NCBI GenBank assembly: GCA_010015655.1
Contig: ML976686.1
Location: forward strand, 26,857 to 90,856
DNA length: 64,000 nucleotides
Direction: 5' to 3'
DNA from: Bimuria novae-zelandiae CBS 107.79
Taxonomy: Eukaryota > Ascomycota > Dothideomycetes > Pleosporales > Didymosphaeriaceae
Part shown: positions 1 through 12,464 of the stretch, piece after piece
How the letters are laid out: the number at the start of each line of letters is the position of its first letter
Numbering within the stretch: the stretch's first letter is position 1
The notes under the pieces: generated by a model
What the model was told of the DNA's origin: nothing
The model's input: the letters and a program-made list of their open reading frames with translations, nothing else
Databases searched by the model: none
Translations under genes and position numbers: made by a program

Positions 1-3000
1 AAAAGCAAGCTCCCATAACGACTCTATATAGCCAACATTACCTAATCTACTGGCTAGTTACCTACGCTACTATTATATAACTATAACGAAATTAACTGCC
101 TAGAGTAGAGCATTTGCAGCTACATTAAATTAAAAAGAGTCTCCGTATAAATAAAATAGTAGAAAGAGATCTCGCCAGGATAAGCCATTAAAGCTATTAA
201 AACCATGCCTCTGTGGAAACCTACACTATTAGGGACAGTGTCCGTACATCGACACCTCACTACGCAAAGGAGGATTTGTTAAAGACCCTAAAAAAGCTAA
301 GAAAATAGCAGAGTTTAAAGCTAAGGATAAGAACGGCATATTAAATAAGATTCGAGAGAAGAATTAACGCTATAAGAAGTAAAGGACCTATAAGAGCTAT
401 ATGGCAGAACCTAATTTAATAGAAATTAACGTAGGCGATGCACCTATAAGCAACCTTCTAAATAAGATATATGCTATCTACTTATTGGTATTTAATAATT
501 AGCTAGCGCACCGAAACTTCCCGCTTCTCTACTTATAGATACTAGACCCCGCTACTAATATCCACATTTGTAATAATCTAACCGAGTTCTAATAAAAAGC
601 TCCTGCATTACCTAACGATATCGTACTTATAGGCGGCACTGAGATAACTATCCAGGCATGGGAAGAAGTCGAGATACCTCTATTAATACTATAAGGATAA
701 AAGAAAACAAAGCTCAAGAGTGTAGCCTTAATCCCTAGCTTTTTCACAAGCCTAGTCTCTCTAGCCCGGCTATCATCGTTAAACGTCCATTTCGACTCTG
801 GCAGAAATGCACTATATCGATCTAACTTATTAGGCTTACGAGTAAAAGACATCGCCACCCTTACTAGACTAGGTAGACACTAGCTAGTAGTCTATTAAAC
901 TAAACCTCCATCTACTTAATCCGCTTAGGCTCAGGCTTTTGCGACCTATTAACGTCGGCCATAATACTCTACTCTACCGCCTAGACTAAGATTACTTAGC
1001 AAGTCTTAGCTCTATATACTAATGGGACATCTAAGTAGTAACGCTATTAATTAACTATAGAATTACGTAATAGGCATATAGCCATCTACTAGATCTGCTT
1101 CTTAAATAATTAACTACAAAGAATGCCTATAAAGCAAAGCACATCAAATTATCTCACGGCAAAATGGCTATAAGATTAGAGCCATAAGAGCCTTTAAAAC
1201 TATTACTATTAATCTTATTAAGCTTGATGCAAGAGCCTACAATGGCGACTAATACGTCTTCTATGGGTTTAATCTATTCTCGAAATTCTATTTCGTCTAT
1301 ATAATACCTAGACGGGATAAGCTTATGCTCCTGTCTATTATTAGACAACTAGATTAAATAATTAAACGAGAATTTAACATAACTGTCACCTTTCTTATCG
1401 CTAACAACGAGCGAGGATATGGCCTAACAGACAACTCTGCTAGAGACTACTATTAGAGAGAAGGTATTAAGCTACTAATTAAAGCTCTATATACTAAGGA
1501 GTAAAATGGATTAGTAGAGCGCTCCGGCAGAAGTCTTATTAAAAGAAGTCGTTTAATAAAGATTACTTTAAATCTACCTCTAACACTTGGCTCTAAAATC
1601 TACTCCACAGTAGCATACCTGCTTAATCGCACACCTACGCGATTACTAGGCTAGAAAACACTATTCGAAATCGCCTATAGTAAGAAACCATTAATTACTT
1701 ACCTACGTATTTATAGCTGCCAAGCATACGCACTACGCAAGCAGATACCACGCATAGATAAGCTTAGTTCTTAAGTACTAGTAGGATATCTAGTTGGCTA
1801 TAACTTGTTAAATATCTACTAGATCTAGATGCCTAAGGCGAGAAGTTAAGCACATAGAGGCAAAGTAATTCGTGTAAGAGATATTACCTTCAGAGAAGAC
1901 CTCTTTTATTAACCACACGATAAAATAGATCCTCTCCTATAAGGCTCTAAGCTAGAGTAATTCGCTTACGAGTATTAAATACCTTTAATGCGCAGCTAAG
2001 ATAGCTCTATAGAAGATTTATTAAAAGACAAGCTTACGTTAGATCTAGACTAGTCTAGCCAGACTATTGCTTCTACAGAACAAAGCCAATTAACGCAAAA
2101 AGAAATAACAACCCTATATTAAACTAGAAGTTATAATTTGTAGCTTCCAACACTAAGTTAAATAGAGACTACTAAGGTTTATAGTAGCTTATAGGGCTCG
2201 CCTTATAACTACTTACCGCGCTTACTATTAGCTACGCCAGCCAGCCTACCTGTAATACCTACATTCTTAAGAAAGCGCAAGCGTTAAACATTAAACTCTA
2301 TTTCACGAATAGACTCAAACTAAGTAGAGAATTAAGTACTAATTAATAGCAACCTTCGTCGGTCTTACATACTACCTAAAGGGTTAACAAGATCTAGAAA
2401 GCCATCTTAGAAGAGTAGTAGCTTCTTTATTAATATATACTAGTTAGCATACGTAGCAGCCTTAGCTATAGTATTAAAAACACGATTTCACTACACTAAG
2501 CTACCTCCTAAGCCACGTCTCTATAGAGATATAATAAGGATACTATCTCTATACAAGGAAGGCTTTCTCCAGGCGATGTAATAAGAGATTAATAACGTAA
2601 AACGAAAAGGCACGTACGAGAGGATTACCTGGCAGGAGTTAAATCTATAAGACTAAGAAGTTCTCCCGTTAATATGGGTCTTTAAGTTTAAGCTTAATAA
2701 TTAAGGATATTTTACGAAATACAAAGCGCGCATCTGTGTACGAGGCGATCTATAAATAACTACTAAAGATACCTATGCAGCTACTTTAGCAGTTCGAATA
2801 TTTTAAGCTTTGGTTACTATAGCGGCCTACTTTAATATAGAGATCCGTTAGTATAATGCTGTTAACGCATTTATAAACGCTTAGTTTATAATACTAGTCT
2901 ATTATTATTTACTAGAAGGATTCTCTAATCCTAATTATTTGTGGAAACTACGTCGAGCTCTATACGGCCTAAAGACCTCGCTACTATTTTAGTATTAAGA

Positions 3001-4549
3001 GCTTACTAAGACGCTTTCTAAACTAGGACTACACGAAGTTAAAGATGCTCCTTGTCTATGGAAGAATAATAAGCTTCTAGTCTTTTTCTATATAGACGAC
3101 ATTATCGTACTCTGCCTACCAGCCCATAAAGCTGCACTATATAAATTCGAACAGAAGCTCCTGTATTAATATAAGATTTAATCTTTAAGAGAGCTTTAAA
3201 CGTTCTATGGCATTTAAACGCATAGAGACCGTGAGAATGGCTCTATCTAGTTATTATAAACTTTATATATCGAGAAGCTTGCACAGAAGTTTTCTCTATT
3301 AAAGCCATATACGAAGTTATTAGCTATACTATTACCTCTAGAAGAGTTATTGCCGTTAGAGGATTAAGCAAATGACTTCACTAAGCATAGATATGTCTAG
3401 CTTATAGGATCTATAGGATATATAGCTAGAGCTACCCGACCTAATATCTTAAAAGCTTACTTAAAACTAGCTAAGTTTCTCACGAATCTATCTTTACGTT
3501 ATCTTAACGTAGTATACCAGACGATTGCCTACCTACTAGAAACTAAAGATTAAGCGCTCTACTATACCGCTTCTATCTTAAATAAATTAGTCTATATAGC
3601 CAACCAACCTTAACCTGAGTTCTTTGGAGCAATAGATGCATTATACGCTAATAATAAAATTACACGTAAGAGCTCACAAGGCTATATCTTCTTTCTATTT
3701 AGCGGACCTGTAGACTGGAAAGCAACACTCTAACGCTATATTATAAAGTTAACTATAGAAGCAGAGCTAGTCGCCGCATCGTCTATAGGCACTAAACTAA
3801 TCTAGTAGTAGAGAGTCTTTAAATAAATCGGCTTTAATCCAGATTATAAACGTCTTTTATACTGTGATAATTAGCAAACTATCCGACTTCTTACCTCTAC
3901 TACGCCTCGTCTTAAGACTACTGTACGGCACGTCGATATCTATTATTACTGGCTTCGACAAGAAGCTTAATCTAATAATATCAACCTCTTATATATCCAA
4001 ACAACCTGTTAACTAGCTAATGGCCTTACTAAGCTACTGCCTAGATAGAAATATGAAAACTAGGTTTCTTTTCTTTATTTTTAACCTTTTCCTTTAAGCA
4101 AATGAGCTTCCCTACTGTATAGTACTCTTCCTGGTTTTTCCCATGTGGTTTTTACAGGTTTAACGAGGCTATACATTTACCCAGTTCTATCCTATTCCCC
4201 TTATACTATACTTAACTTCATACTATATTTTATATTATACACAGAGCAAACATGCTCGCATTATGTATTAAGCTCTACCTACAAGGCTTATTAACCTTAG
4301 CATAGAACGCGAAGTAATTAGGATCTTAGTACTAGCTCTGGGAGACGTCCTACTACTAGGGACGCCTATAGTATAGAGCGAGATTTACCTACACTGCGAC
4401 GGCGGACGGCTACCCACCTGGGACTACACTAATACTTAGACTGGCATAAAAAGCTAGCTTCTCGACCCCAAGATACAGCTGCCCCACAAAGGTAGAGGGG
4501 GAACTATAGCCAAAATTAGCTTTAAACATACGTTCGAACCTAAAGGGGG
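1..4549 (+). mobile_element. Decayed Ty1/Copia retrotransposon, 5' end outside window
   Basis: Read in the forward direction with many in-frame stops ignored, this stretch resembles a Copia polyprotein in the order integrase, reverse transcriptase, RNase H. Integrase-like sequence lies near 1400-1800 and includes the phrase LLNRTPTRLLG. The reverse transcriptase near 2640-3180 includes ALYGLKTS and the catalytic FYIDDIIVL at about 3086-3112. The RNase H tail with the phrase NGLTKLLPR is near 3940-4060. Stops are almost all TAA or TAG at Gln/Trp positions, as expected of RIP. A purine tract, taaaggggg, ends at 4549 just before a TG that probably opens the 3' LTR. The 5' LTR and gag start lie before the window. 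No intact protein is possible. Confidence 0.85.
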
Positions 4550-4776
4550 TGTGTAAGCAGCCTAGGGCTATGTTATATAATAACACTAGTTTTATAAGTT
4601 AGCTTAATTACTATAAACGAGCCTCTAATTACTCTATGTACACACACACACAGAACACACACAATACACTACCTTTATACATACCACCTACCTGCTTATA
4701 ATATATCTTAGTTACTACACATATATAATTAAATTAGTGTTTTCCCGACTTTCGCTTTGCAGTAACAACCGCTACA
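4550..4776 (+). repeat. Putative 3' LTR of the first Copia element
   Basis: The sequence begins TGTGTAAGCAG directly after the polypurine tract and may end at ...CGCTACA. It contains a short CA-rich microsatellite at about 4639-4668. The partner LTR is outside the window, so the right boundary is a guess. Confidence 0.4.
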
Positions 4777-5074
4777 ATATAAAATATACTATAAATACTA
4801 CTTAATTTATAATAGTAATTATATATAATTATTATATCGTGTTATTAATTTAGGTTACTATAAAGGCGAAAGAAAGTTAGTAAGGTGCTAGCTCGCTTAT
4901 ACTACTAGATTACTTATTAAGTACGTTACAGGTTTAATACGTTAATATCTATTAGATGTAGATTTAATAAGAGGTAAAGGCTTAGTAACTTATTATTAAA
5001 TAGGTCCTTATAAATAAGATAGCTACTAACAGGCTTACTAAAGTCCTCTTAAAGACTAAATATTAAGAGTTTAT
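4777..5074 (+). pseudogene. RNase H tail of a third Copia element (left piece)
   Basis: One forward frame reads as the end of a Copia polyprotein, including INKIATNRLTKVLLKTKY, which resembles the conserved ADGLTKALPRxKxxEF tail. The frame is cut at 5074 by the reverse Copia element and appears to resume at 10404. The AT-rich first 100 bases give no recognisable protein. Confidence 0.5.
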
Positions 5075-5299
5075 TGTTAGATTTAATAGTGTTCTGTCAC
5101 TTTAAGATAATGCAATGATGAGAATTTAATAAATGTAATAATTAATTAATAATGTTCGTGTTCTGTCTGTGTCTGGAATATAAATATATGCGAGGCTCTA
5201 AATAAGTGCCACTGCAGCGCTAGCCCTATTTAGAATAGTACAAAAGAGAGAGTGCTCTAGCCTTATATCTACAATAGATAGAGGCCATATAATCGGATA
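5075..5299 (-). repeat. 3' LTR of reverse Copia element
   Basis: It starts TGTTAGATTT and ends CGGATA on the + strand. It matches 10174-10398 base for base in length, with differences that are transitions. Confidence 0.9.
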
Positions 5300-8200
5300 C
5301 ACCCCCTTAGCTTAGGCTTATCCTTAAGCTAGACCTTCGCATTATTTATCTGTCTATTATTCTAACTTAAAGGCCTCTATCCTCTACTGTAGATCCTGCA
5401 GGGTAACCTCTTAATCAGTAATCTTATCTAATATATCTTTAAGTCCTAGCTTATTTAGAAACTTGCTCCATTTATTTACTAGTAAGGCCTTTATAAGTCT
5501 ATCTGCAACCATGTCCTCTAAGTGTTAATAGTCTATCTTAATTTTCCCAAGTGTGACTTCTTGTCTTAGCCAGTAATTGTAAATATCTATATGGCGGAGC
5601 TTGGTCTGCAGCTTTACGATCTCTTTAGTAATTAGGCGAATAGTTTATTAATTATCGTAGTTAATTATAATTAGGTAATTGCTTATAGCGATCTAGAGCT
5701 CCTGGAGTAATCGTGAAGTAAAGATGGCCTCCTTAGCTACTTGTAAAAGCGCTAGAAGTTCGGCCTCTATTGTTAATGTAGTGACTATATCTTGCTTGCT
5801 TGCTTTCCAGGCAATTAGGCCGCCAAATAGCTTAATAATATATCCTTATAAACTCTTGTAATCGAGTGTATTATTTATAAAGGATGCATTGCTTGCTACT
5901 TCTAGAGTATTTGCACCCCTAAGCTAAAGACCTAGTGATTTAGTATTAGTAAGATAAAGGAGAACTTAGTTAGTAGTTACTTAATACTCTTCGCTTAGGT
6001 TAAATAAGAATCGTGATAATCTAGAGCTTGCAAAGGCGATATCTGGTTAAGTTATAACTGTAGCATAGAGAATTAATCCGACTTTGCGCTGGTATTGATT
6101 GATCTTACCCTTACTAGCTAGTCCTGTTCTTAGGAGTAATTCGATTAAACCTATTAGGGTATTATAGCGAATCTTATGGTGATCGATAAGGCGCGATATT
6201 TTATTAATATATAATGCTTATAAAAGCCAGATCTTTCTATTTAAGCAGTCCCTAATAATTTAATTCCTAGAAACTATTACAGGTCTTTCCCGCTAGTAAG
6301 GATAAATTTAGTTCTTATCTCTTTAATAGCTACTTTTGCTGCAGACTCGTAATTCTTCTAATAGGCAATAATAAGATTATCTACATAAAAGAAAATAATA
6401 ATACTGTCCTTAATAAGGCAGCATGGCTCGTGGGGCACTGTTTTAAAGCTAATATCACGGAGCGTTAATGTAAACTCTCTTTGCCAGAGTAGTAGAGATA
6501 TGCGTAGTCTATATAGTGCTTTGTGTAGTTTAAGGACTGTGCCTGCTCGCGAGTATCCGCGGGGCATTCTTATGTAGATTTCTTTGTCCAGCTTTACGTG
6601 AACAAACGCGTTCGTAACGTTATGTTAGATAAGCTCTAGGTCGAACCAAGCTATAATTACTATAAGCATACGAAAGGATTATCCTATAAGTGTTGCGACG
6701 TAGGTTTTTTACAAGGTTAGGTGCTACTATTAATTACCTTATACTACTAGCCTTGCCTTGCACTTCTGTAGTCGATAGTGTTTATTAAACTTATAGGTGT
6801 ATACCCACATGCAGTCGAGGATTTAATAGCCTACTACCTTTACTAGAGCTACTACGACCTCGCTCTAAGACTTTATTTTCTTATGGCTTTATAGATGGGA
6901 ACGTTCTACTTCCTTCTATATATTATAAAGAGGGTGATCTTTAAGCTTGCTTTGGCATGTGGGTGGCTCTAGAAGCACGCTTTAATGTGGCTTCTTACTT
7001 AATATAATTATTTGTTAAAGCTACGCCTTATTAAGAATCTTATCTTTATATTTACTATTACTACTAGCTTTAGTGCCTGCTATAAAGGCTGCGGCCCATG
7101 CGCTTGTTTACAACTACCTTATTTATAACTCTTAGGGTAGTCTAGCTTAATCACCTCCTGCCATTAGTTGTGTAAGGAGTGTTACTAGTGGCGGTGTTAA
7201 TAGAGGCGTTAGATATTCGTACCCAGCTCTTCTACCTTAATTATACTTAGAAGCGCTTTTAACCTCTTCCTCTAGCGCTTTACTAATTATCTTATTCTTA
7301 AAAAAGGACTTAGTAGCTTACTCTTATTAAGGTAAAGAAGGTAGCTTTACTAATCGCACCTAGGTCGCTATTTCTTCTAATGTGTTATGCATAAGGTTGT
7401 CTACCAGGTCTTTGGTTTTGCCTAAGAACATAGTATCCTCGTCAAAAATTACATCGCGAGTACTAATTGTCTTTACTAGAGAGGGAATCCATATTCTCTA
7501 GATATTAGTTAATTTATAGCCAACTAAATAACCTATCTATACTTTAGGATCTAGTCGCTAGAGCTTGCTCTTATTACGTTTAGTGTTATTAGTTATAGCA
7601 AAGGTCTTGCAGCCATAGGCTTTTAAGTAAGCTTAATTAGGCTTCTTTAGTTAGGTGATAATGCCGTTCTAAAAGGCTACTATTGTAAAGAACACTTTAT
7701 ATAGAGATCGCCATTAATTGGCGTAGTTTGGCGTTTAATTGTATAGGTAGACTGCGGCTTGGGTAATCTTAGGCCACATTTGCTAGGGTAGGTTAGAGTT
7801 AAGTCGCATCGCGCGTGCTTTCTCCTTAATTACACCCCCTAAGCGTTTAGCTCCTTTATTTTGTGCTTAAGTATCTAGTGCTAAAGGCTTAATCTTAATA
7901 CCTTGCGCTAAGCACCACTTCTTAACGTCTACCTTAATAGAGAAGATCTTGTTATTAGATTTAATTACTTTTACTATAATATTGTATTATACTTTTATAA
8001 ACTATATAAAGGTGCTAAGTAATTTAATAATTAAGCGTGCTGGGCGGTTATCCTTAAAGTAGTAGTCTTATGCGAAGCTAGAGAATTAGTTAGTAATTAG
8101 TATTTAGCTCTTCTCTCTTATTAAGCTGTCTACTTCGTAGTCGTGAAAGTCTATTACGACTCGCTTGCCAGGGCCTTTAGTTTGCTCCCTGGCTTGCCGG

Positions 8201-10173
8201 CGTATTTGCCATTTTAGTTTTACTTTACCGCAGGCGTTATATTTAATCGTGGGGAGGCCTTTAATCCTTACTCCCTTAGATTACTACACGAGGTGTTTAA
8301 GGGCCTAAAGGCCTAAATAGCCTAATCGTTAGTGCCAGGTCTACGCATTTGCTTTCTGTGGTCTTTATTTAGTGCGTGTGTTAGTCTTGTAAGTGGCGTG
8401 CGCAGCATTAGTAGGAATACTACCTACTAGCCTTATTCTATATTCTAGCACCTACTATCTGTGTAACTCTTAAAGTTCTACTAGCATAGTATTATCTCTT
8501 CTTTTTAGAGTCGTTAGGTCTACTCTTATGTCCTACTAAAGGCCTTGCCTTTAGAGTAATTAAAACAATATAAGGTTGCAGAGTAAATTAGGGCAATAGG
8601 CAATATTATCTAGCCGTATTATTTAATTACCGCTTGCACTTTATACGTTAAGATAGATAGTCCTGTATCTTTAGATCTATATTTATGTATTCCCTGCCTA
8701 TATAAAGTCTCCTAATGCCGGTGGCCGGTATAAGACAAAGCGATTAATATTATTAAAGATATGGCAGGTTGTGCCTAAATTAAGTATGGCTAAGCATCGC
8801 AATAGGTACGTGTTTAATTTGTTATAGAAGAATGTGGCTTAGAAGCTCGCTAGGATTTTAGTAATCTTACGTCCGTCTAGTTACTTATTATTAGCCTTAG
8901 TAATTCGAGTTAGAGTGGGAGTATGTAATAATTTAATTCTAGGTATTTAAGACTTTAGTCTTTTCACCTTCCTTATCTTATCTTGTAGATGTAAATCATT
9001 TTGGATTCTATATTATACTATATCTACAAAGCCAGGTCGTGGCCTAAACTACTCTAGTGCATGATCTGGATATGCGTAGAAGTAGTCTTTTAGACTATGC
9101 CTTTATTCACAAGTAGGGCATTTTTTACCTTTAACTGCTATTATATCCTCTATTAAAGACTGCTTAGATATGGTGCTTTAACTAAAGGATCGTTTTTGTC
9201 GAGGTCTCCCCCGTCCACATTAGTTATTCGTGGAAGATGGCGCGTCTTCAATAGCGTAAAAGGCGTCCCTATTAGTGCCTAGGGTGGATGCACCACTAGC
9301 AGCGAGAGATAGCTTACTAGTAGTAAAGGCGCCCCTATGCTGTTTACCCTTAATTAGGTAGAGTATTGCCATATATTCTTGGAAGCGTTTTATTATCTCC
9401 TTCCTTGTTATATCTGCGTCTCGGCGTCTAGTTTCTTAAAAGGACACACCCTAAGTGGGAGCAGCCTTTATAATCGCAGTTAGGAAGTCCTTTATAGTAT
9501 TATAAATTAATTATACTTTAGCGATATTGTTTATCTCTGCTTCTATAGCTACCTAATTATACTTAGTTAGCCAGGTATCCTAGTTTAAGGGTTATCTTAT
9601 TAGCTTAAGGGCCTGTAGGTATCGTGCTCTTACTCTATCCCGCTCGTCTTCTTTATTAACGCCTACGGTCTGTGTTAGAGACGTAATCTATTGCTAGATT
9701 TGCTCTCTAGGCTTGCAGCAGTTGCGTTATAGGTGTGGCAACATAGTGGATTAGATATGGATAACTACTTTCTTAAGACTTAATCTCTCCTCGCGGTATT
9801 CCTTGTCCTTTATCTTGTAGTCTTTAAGCTATATCTTATAGAACTTAATGTCCTCCTTATATGCCTTAAGTCCTGAATTTAATAGCTCTAATGGGCGTAT
9901 TAGAGGGTTCTGTTAATCGTCGTCGTTTACGCGGATAATTGGTTAGTAACTCGCTATTTCTGGCGGCGACGGCGGTGTCGGCCTTTTACGTGGGAGTTTG
10001 GCTCTATCTAGGTTAATAATAGGCCATATATCTATTAGTTCGCATCGCGCTTTTAGCTGCAGTAGCTATAGTGCGTAGTTAGTGTAATTAGTTAACATAA
10101 TTATTAAGTCGCGGAGTATTAACAGCGACATTGTCCTTTCTTAAGGTTTAGTTAAGGTAGTAAGACTCTTAAT

Positions 10174-10398
10174 TATTAGATTTAATAGTGTTCTGTCACT
10201 TTAAGATAATGCAATGATAAGAATTTAATAGATATAATAATTAATTAATAATGTTCGTATTCTGTCTATGTCTGGAATGTAGATGTGTGCGAGGCTCCAA
10301 ATAAGTGCCGCTATAGCGCTAGCCCTATTTAGAATAGTACAAAAGAGAGAGTGCTCTAGCCTTATATCCACAACAGATAGAGGCCATATAATCGGACA
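10174..10398 (-). repeat. 5' LTR of reverse Copia element
   Basis: It starts TATTAGATTT (TG changed to TA) and ends CGGACA on the + strand, followed by the TTTAT duplication. The element-sense LTR therefore begins TGTCCG and ends in AACA-like sequence. Confidence 0.9.
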
Positions 10399-10403
10399 TT
10401 TAT

Positions 10404-10539
10404 TTAATAACTCTACTTTATTAACATCGCGTAACGTTTCTAGGGTAGCGTTAATAATAATAATAATAATTTTATATATCTAGTTACTAATTAAGCAAGA
10501 TTTAAGCTTCACCTCTCAATCGACATGAAGCTGAGGGGG
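10404..10539 (+). pseudogene. Right piece of the third Copia element, with purine tract
   Basis: This is the continuation of the Copia tail interrupted at 5074. An AAT microsatellite (about 10450-10471) is followed by sequence ending in the purine tract agctgaggggg at 10529-10539, immediately before a TG. This fits the end of an internal region next to a 3' LTR. Confidence 0.45.
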
Positions 10540-10623
10540 TGTGTGGCGGTTTAGTATGGAAGCTTGGGCCACCCGTATACATGCGCCCCTTACACGTGAT
10601 CCACAGTATATAGCTCCATAGAG
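10540..10623 (+). repeat. Putative start of 3' LTR of the third Copia element
   Basis: It begins TGTGTGGCGG right after a purine tract and is cut by the Tc1-type element at the TA at 10624-10625. The LTR probably resumes at 12148, but its end is not identifiable without the partner LTR. Confidence 0.35.
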
Positions 10624-10625
10624 TA

Positions 10626-12145
10626 CGGAGGTGCCTTTCAAAAGTCCTTGCCCACCTTGGCGAGCAGGGGTATACGCCACATTCCGAATTCAGAAGCATC
10701 TCCGAGCTGACGTGGCCTTTGCTTCTCAAGCTCACAACACTGCTCTATACTACTTGCTCTCTAATTGATACAGTCTTTGCTATGCCTCCTCACGATCTTG
10801 CTACTCGAGCTTTAATAATTACTCTTAAGGCTACTGGCAAGCCAAATGACGAGATCACTGGCCTAACAGGGATTTCAAAGCGGACAATTAACTCAATATT
10901 CGCGCGAGCTATTGAACGAGGCTTTGATCCATGCCAGCGGCCACTTAAGCTTCTGAACAAATACCTTGAAGATAGCCACCGATCTGGCAGGCCCTCAAAA
11001 CAGGACGAAGTTGCACAGAAAGTAGTCAACAGCGTACGCACTGACCGCTATGGACGAGAGAAGTCTTGCGCTGACGTCGCTGGTGCGCTCAGCCAAGAAG
11101 GATTCAATATCTCCGCCGCAACTGTCTGGCGCATCCTAAGGAAGGCAGGTTTCAAGAAGACGAAACCAACGAGGAAGCCTGGATTGACGAAGAAGATGAA
11201 GGAGGCTCGATATAACTGGTGCCTACAGCATGAACACTGGACAATTGAGGACTGGAAGAATGTTATCTGGTCTGATGAAACGTCTGTAGTTCTCCTGCAT
11301 AGGCGTGGAGGATATAGGATATGGCGGAAGGCTGATGAGGCATTTGTTCGAAGTTGTATTCGTGAGAGGTGGAAGGGATACTCTGAGTTCATGTTCTGGG
11401 GGTGCTTTTCGTACGATAAGAAAGGCCCATGTCATTGTTGGGCACCAGAAACAAAGAAGGAGAAGGAGACTGCTGCTGCTCGAATTAAGGAGCTAAATCA
11501 AGAGCTAGAGCCTATCATGAAGGCGCAATGGGAGCTTGAAACTGGAATGCGTCGCCTTGATCTACGTAACAAACCTGGACGATAACCTCAATGGACTTGG
11601 AATAAGAAGACAGGAAAGGTCAGCCGAGGCAGAGGCTCAGGTATTGATTGGTATCGGTACCAGACGTCTGTGCTACTTCCAAAGCTAATACCTTTTGCAA
11701 AGGTGTGCAAAATAGAGCGGCCAGACACTGTTGTACAAGAAGATAAAGCGCCCTCTCATGATCATCATGTCCAGAGCTATATATATAGCATCCATGATGT
11801 TACAAAGTTGCTCTGGTGTGGCAACTCTCCTGACCTAAACGCTATTGAGCCTTGCTGGCCATGGATGAAGAGAGCTACTACAAAGAAAGGCGCGCCAAAG
11901 AGTAGAGCAGAGGCTGTCCGTGCATGGGAGCAGTGCTGGCGAGATCTACCTCAGGAGAAGATACAGGCTTGGATTGAGCGTATTCCTGTCCATATAAAGA
12001 AGATCATTGAGCTAGAAGGGGGCAACGAGTACAAGGAGGGCAGGAATCTCCATAGACTTAGATAATCGGACATATGTCTAAATTCGGAATGTGGCGTATA
12101 CCCCTGCTCGCCAAGGTGGGCAAGGACTTTTGAAAGGCACCTCCG
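10626..12145 (+). mobile_element. Nearly intact Tc1-type DNA transposon, 1,520 bp
   Basis: Perfect 65-bp terminal inverted repeats (10626-10690 and 12081-12145, starting CGGAGGTGCC) are flanked by TA at 10624-10625 and 12146-12147, the Tc1/mariner target duplication. The inside encodes one transposase frame with a single stop. Unlike its neighbours the element keeps normal CA and TG content, so it has largely escaped RIP and is probably a recent arrival. Confidence 0.95.
10782..12065 (+). pseudogene. Tc1-type DD34E transposase with one nonsense codon
   Basis: This enzyme family cuts and pastes its own transposon at TA sites. The N-terminal half has helix-turn-helix DNA-binding segments (around GLTGISKRTINSIF and AATVWRILRKAGFKK). 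The catalytic domain follows: first Asp in WSDET, second Asp in QEDKAPSH and the Glu in SPDLNAIEPCW, with 34 residues between the last two, so it is DD34E like Tc1. The reading frame is continuous from the Met at 10782 (an upstream in-frame Met at 10719 is less likely) to the stop at 12063-12065. The only break is TAA at 11583-11585, which one C-to-T change from CAA would create. The element may have lost autonomy through that single mutation. Confidence 0.9.
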
Positions 12146-12147
12146 TA

Positions 12148-12464
12148 GTTACTCAGTCAACAACGATTGCCTTAACACTCTTTTTTCGACGTTACACTTT
12201 CTTTTCACCTTGGTAAAATGGCAATATCTACATCCTACTACGTGTTAAACTAGTATTTCAGTACCACTCATGATCGATCCCGCGATAACTTTCCACTTCA
12301 TCTCTTCTCGCACTGGCTCGTTCTCGAAGGCGATACTCACATCACGAACCACCACGAATAAAATACACATCAGTCAGAGCTATCCTCACAATTTCCATTA
12401 AGAATTATTCACACAGCGGCGATGCCCAAATATCCCTATCCCTTCCTCCTGAAGCCAACCCCCT
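12148..12464. other. Intergenic, no gene seen
   Basis: This is normal-composition sequence between the Tc1-type element and the 3' end of the Alt a 1-like gene. The first part may be the rest of the Copia LTR split by the Tc1 insertion. No convincing reading frame was found. Confidence 0.5.

Larger units (their letters stand above)
5075..10398 (-). mobile_element. Complete but decayed Copia retrotransposon, 5,324 bp
   Basis: Two 225-bp LTRs (5075-5299 and 10174-10398) bound the element, and the 5-bp duplication TTTAT lies at 5070-5074 and 10399-10403. The internal part reads on the reverse strand. The clearest open piece (6358-6567) is reverse transcriptase with KALYRLRISLLLWQREF and FFYVDNLII, where the usual YVDD has become YVDN. 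A purine tract (complement of cacccccttag at 5300-5310) abuts the left LTR, so that is the 3' LTR. Stops are frequent and mostly TAA/TAG, as expected from RIP. The element is inserted in the tail of another Copia element. Confidence 0.9.
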
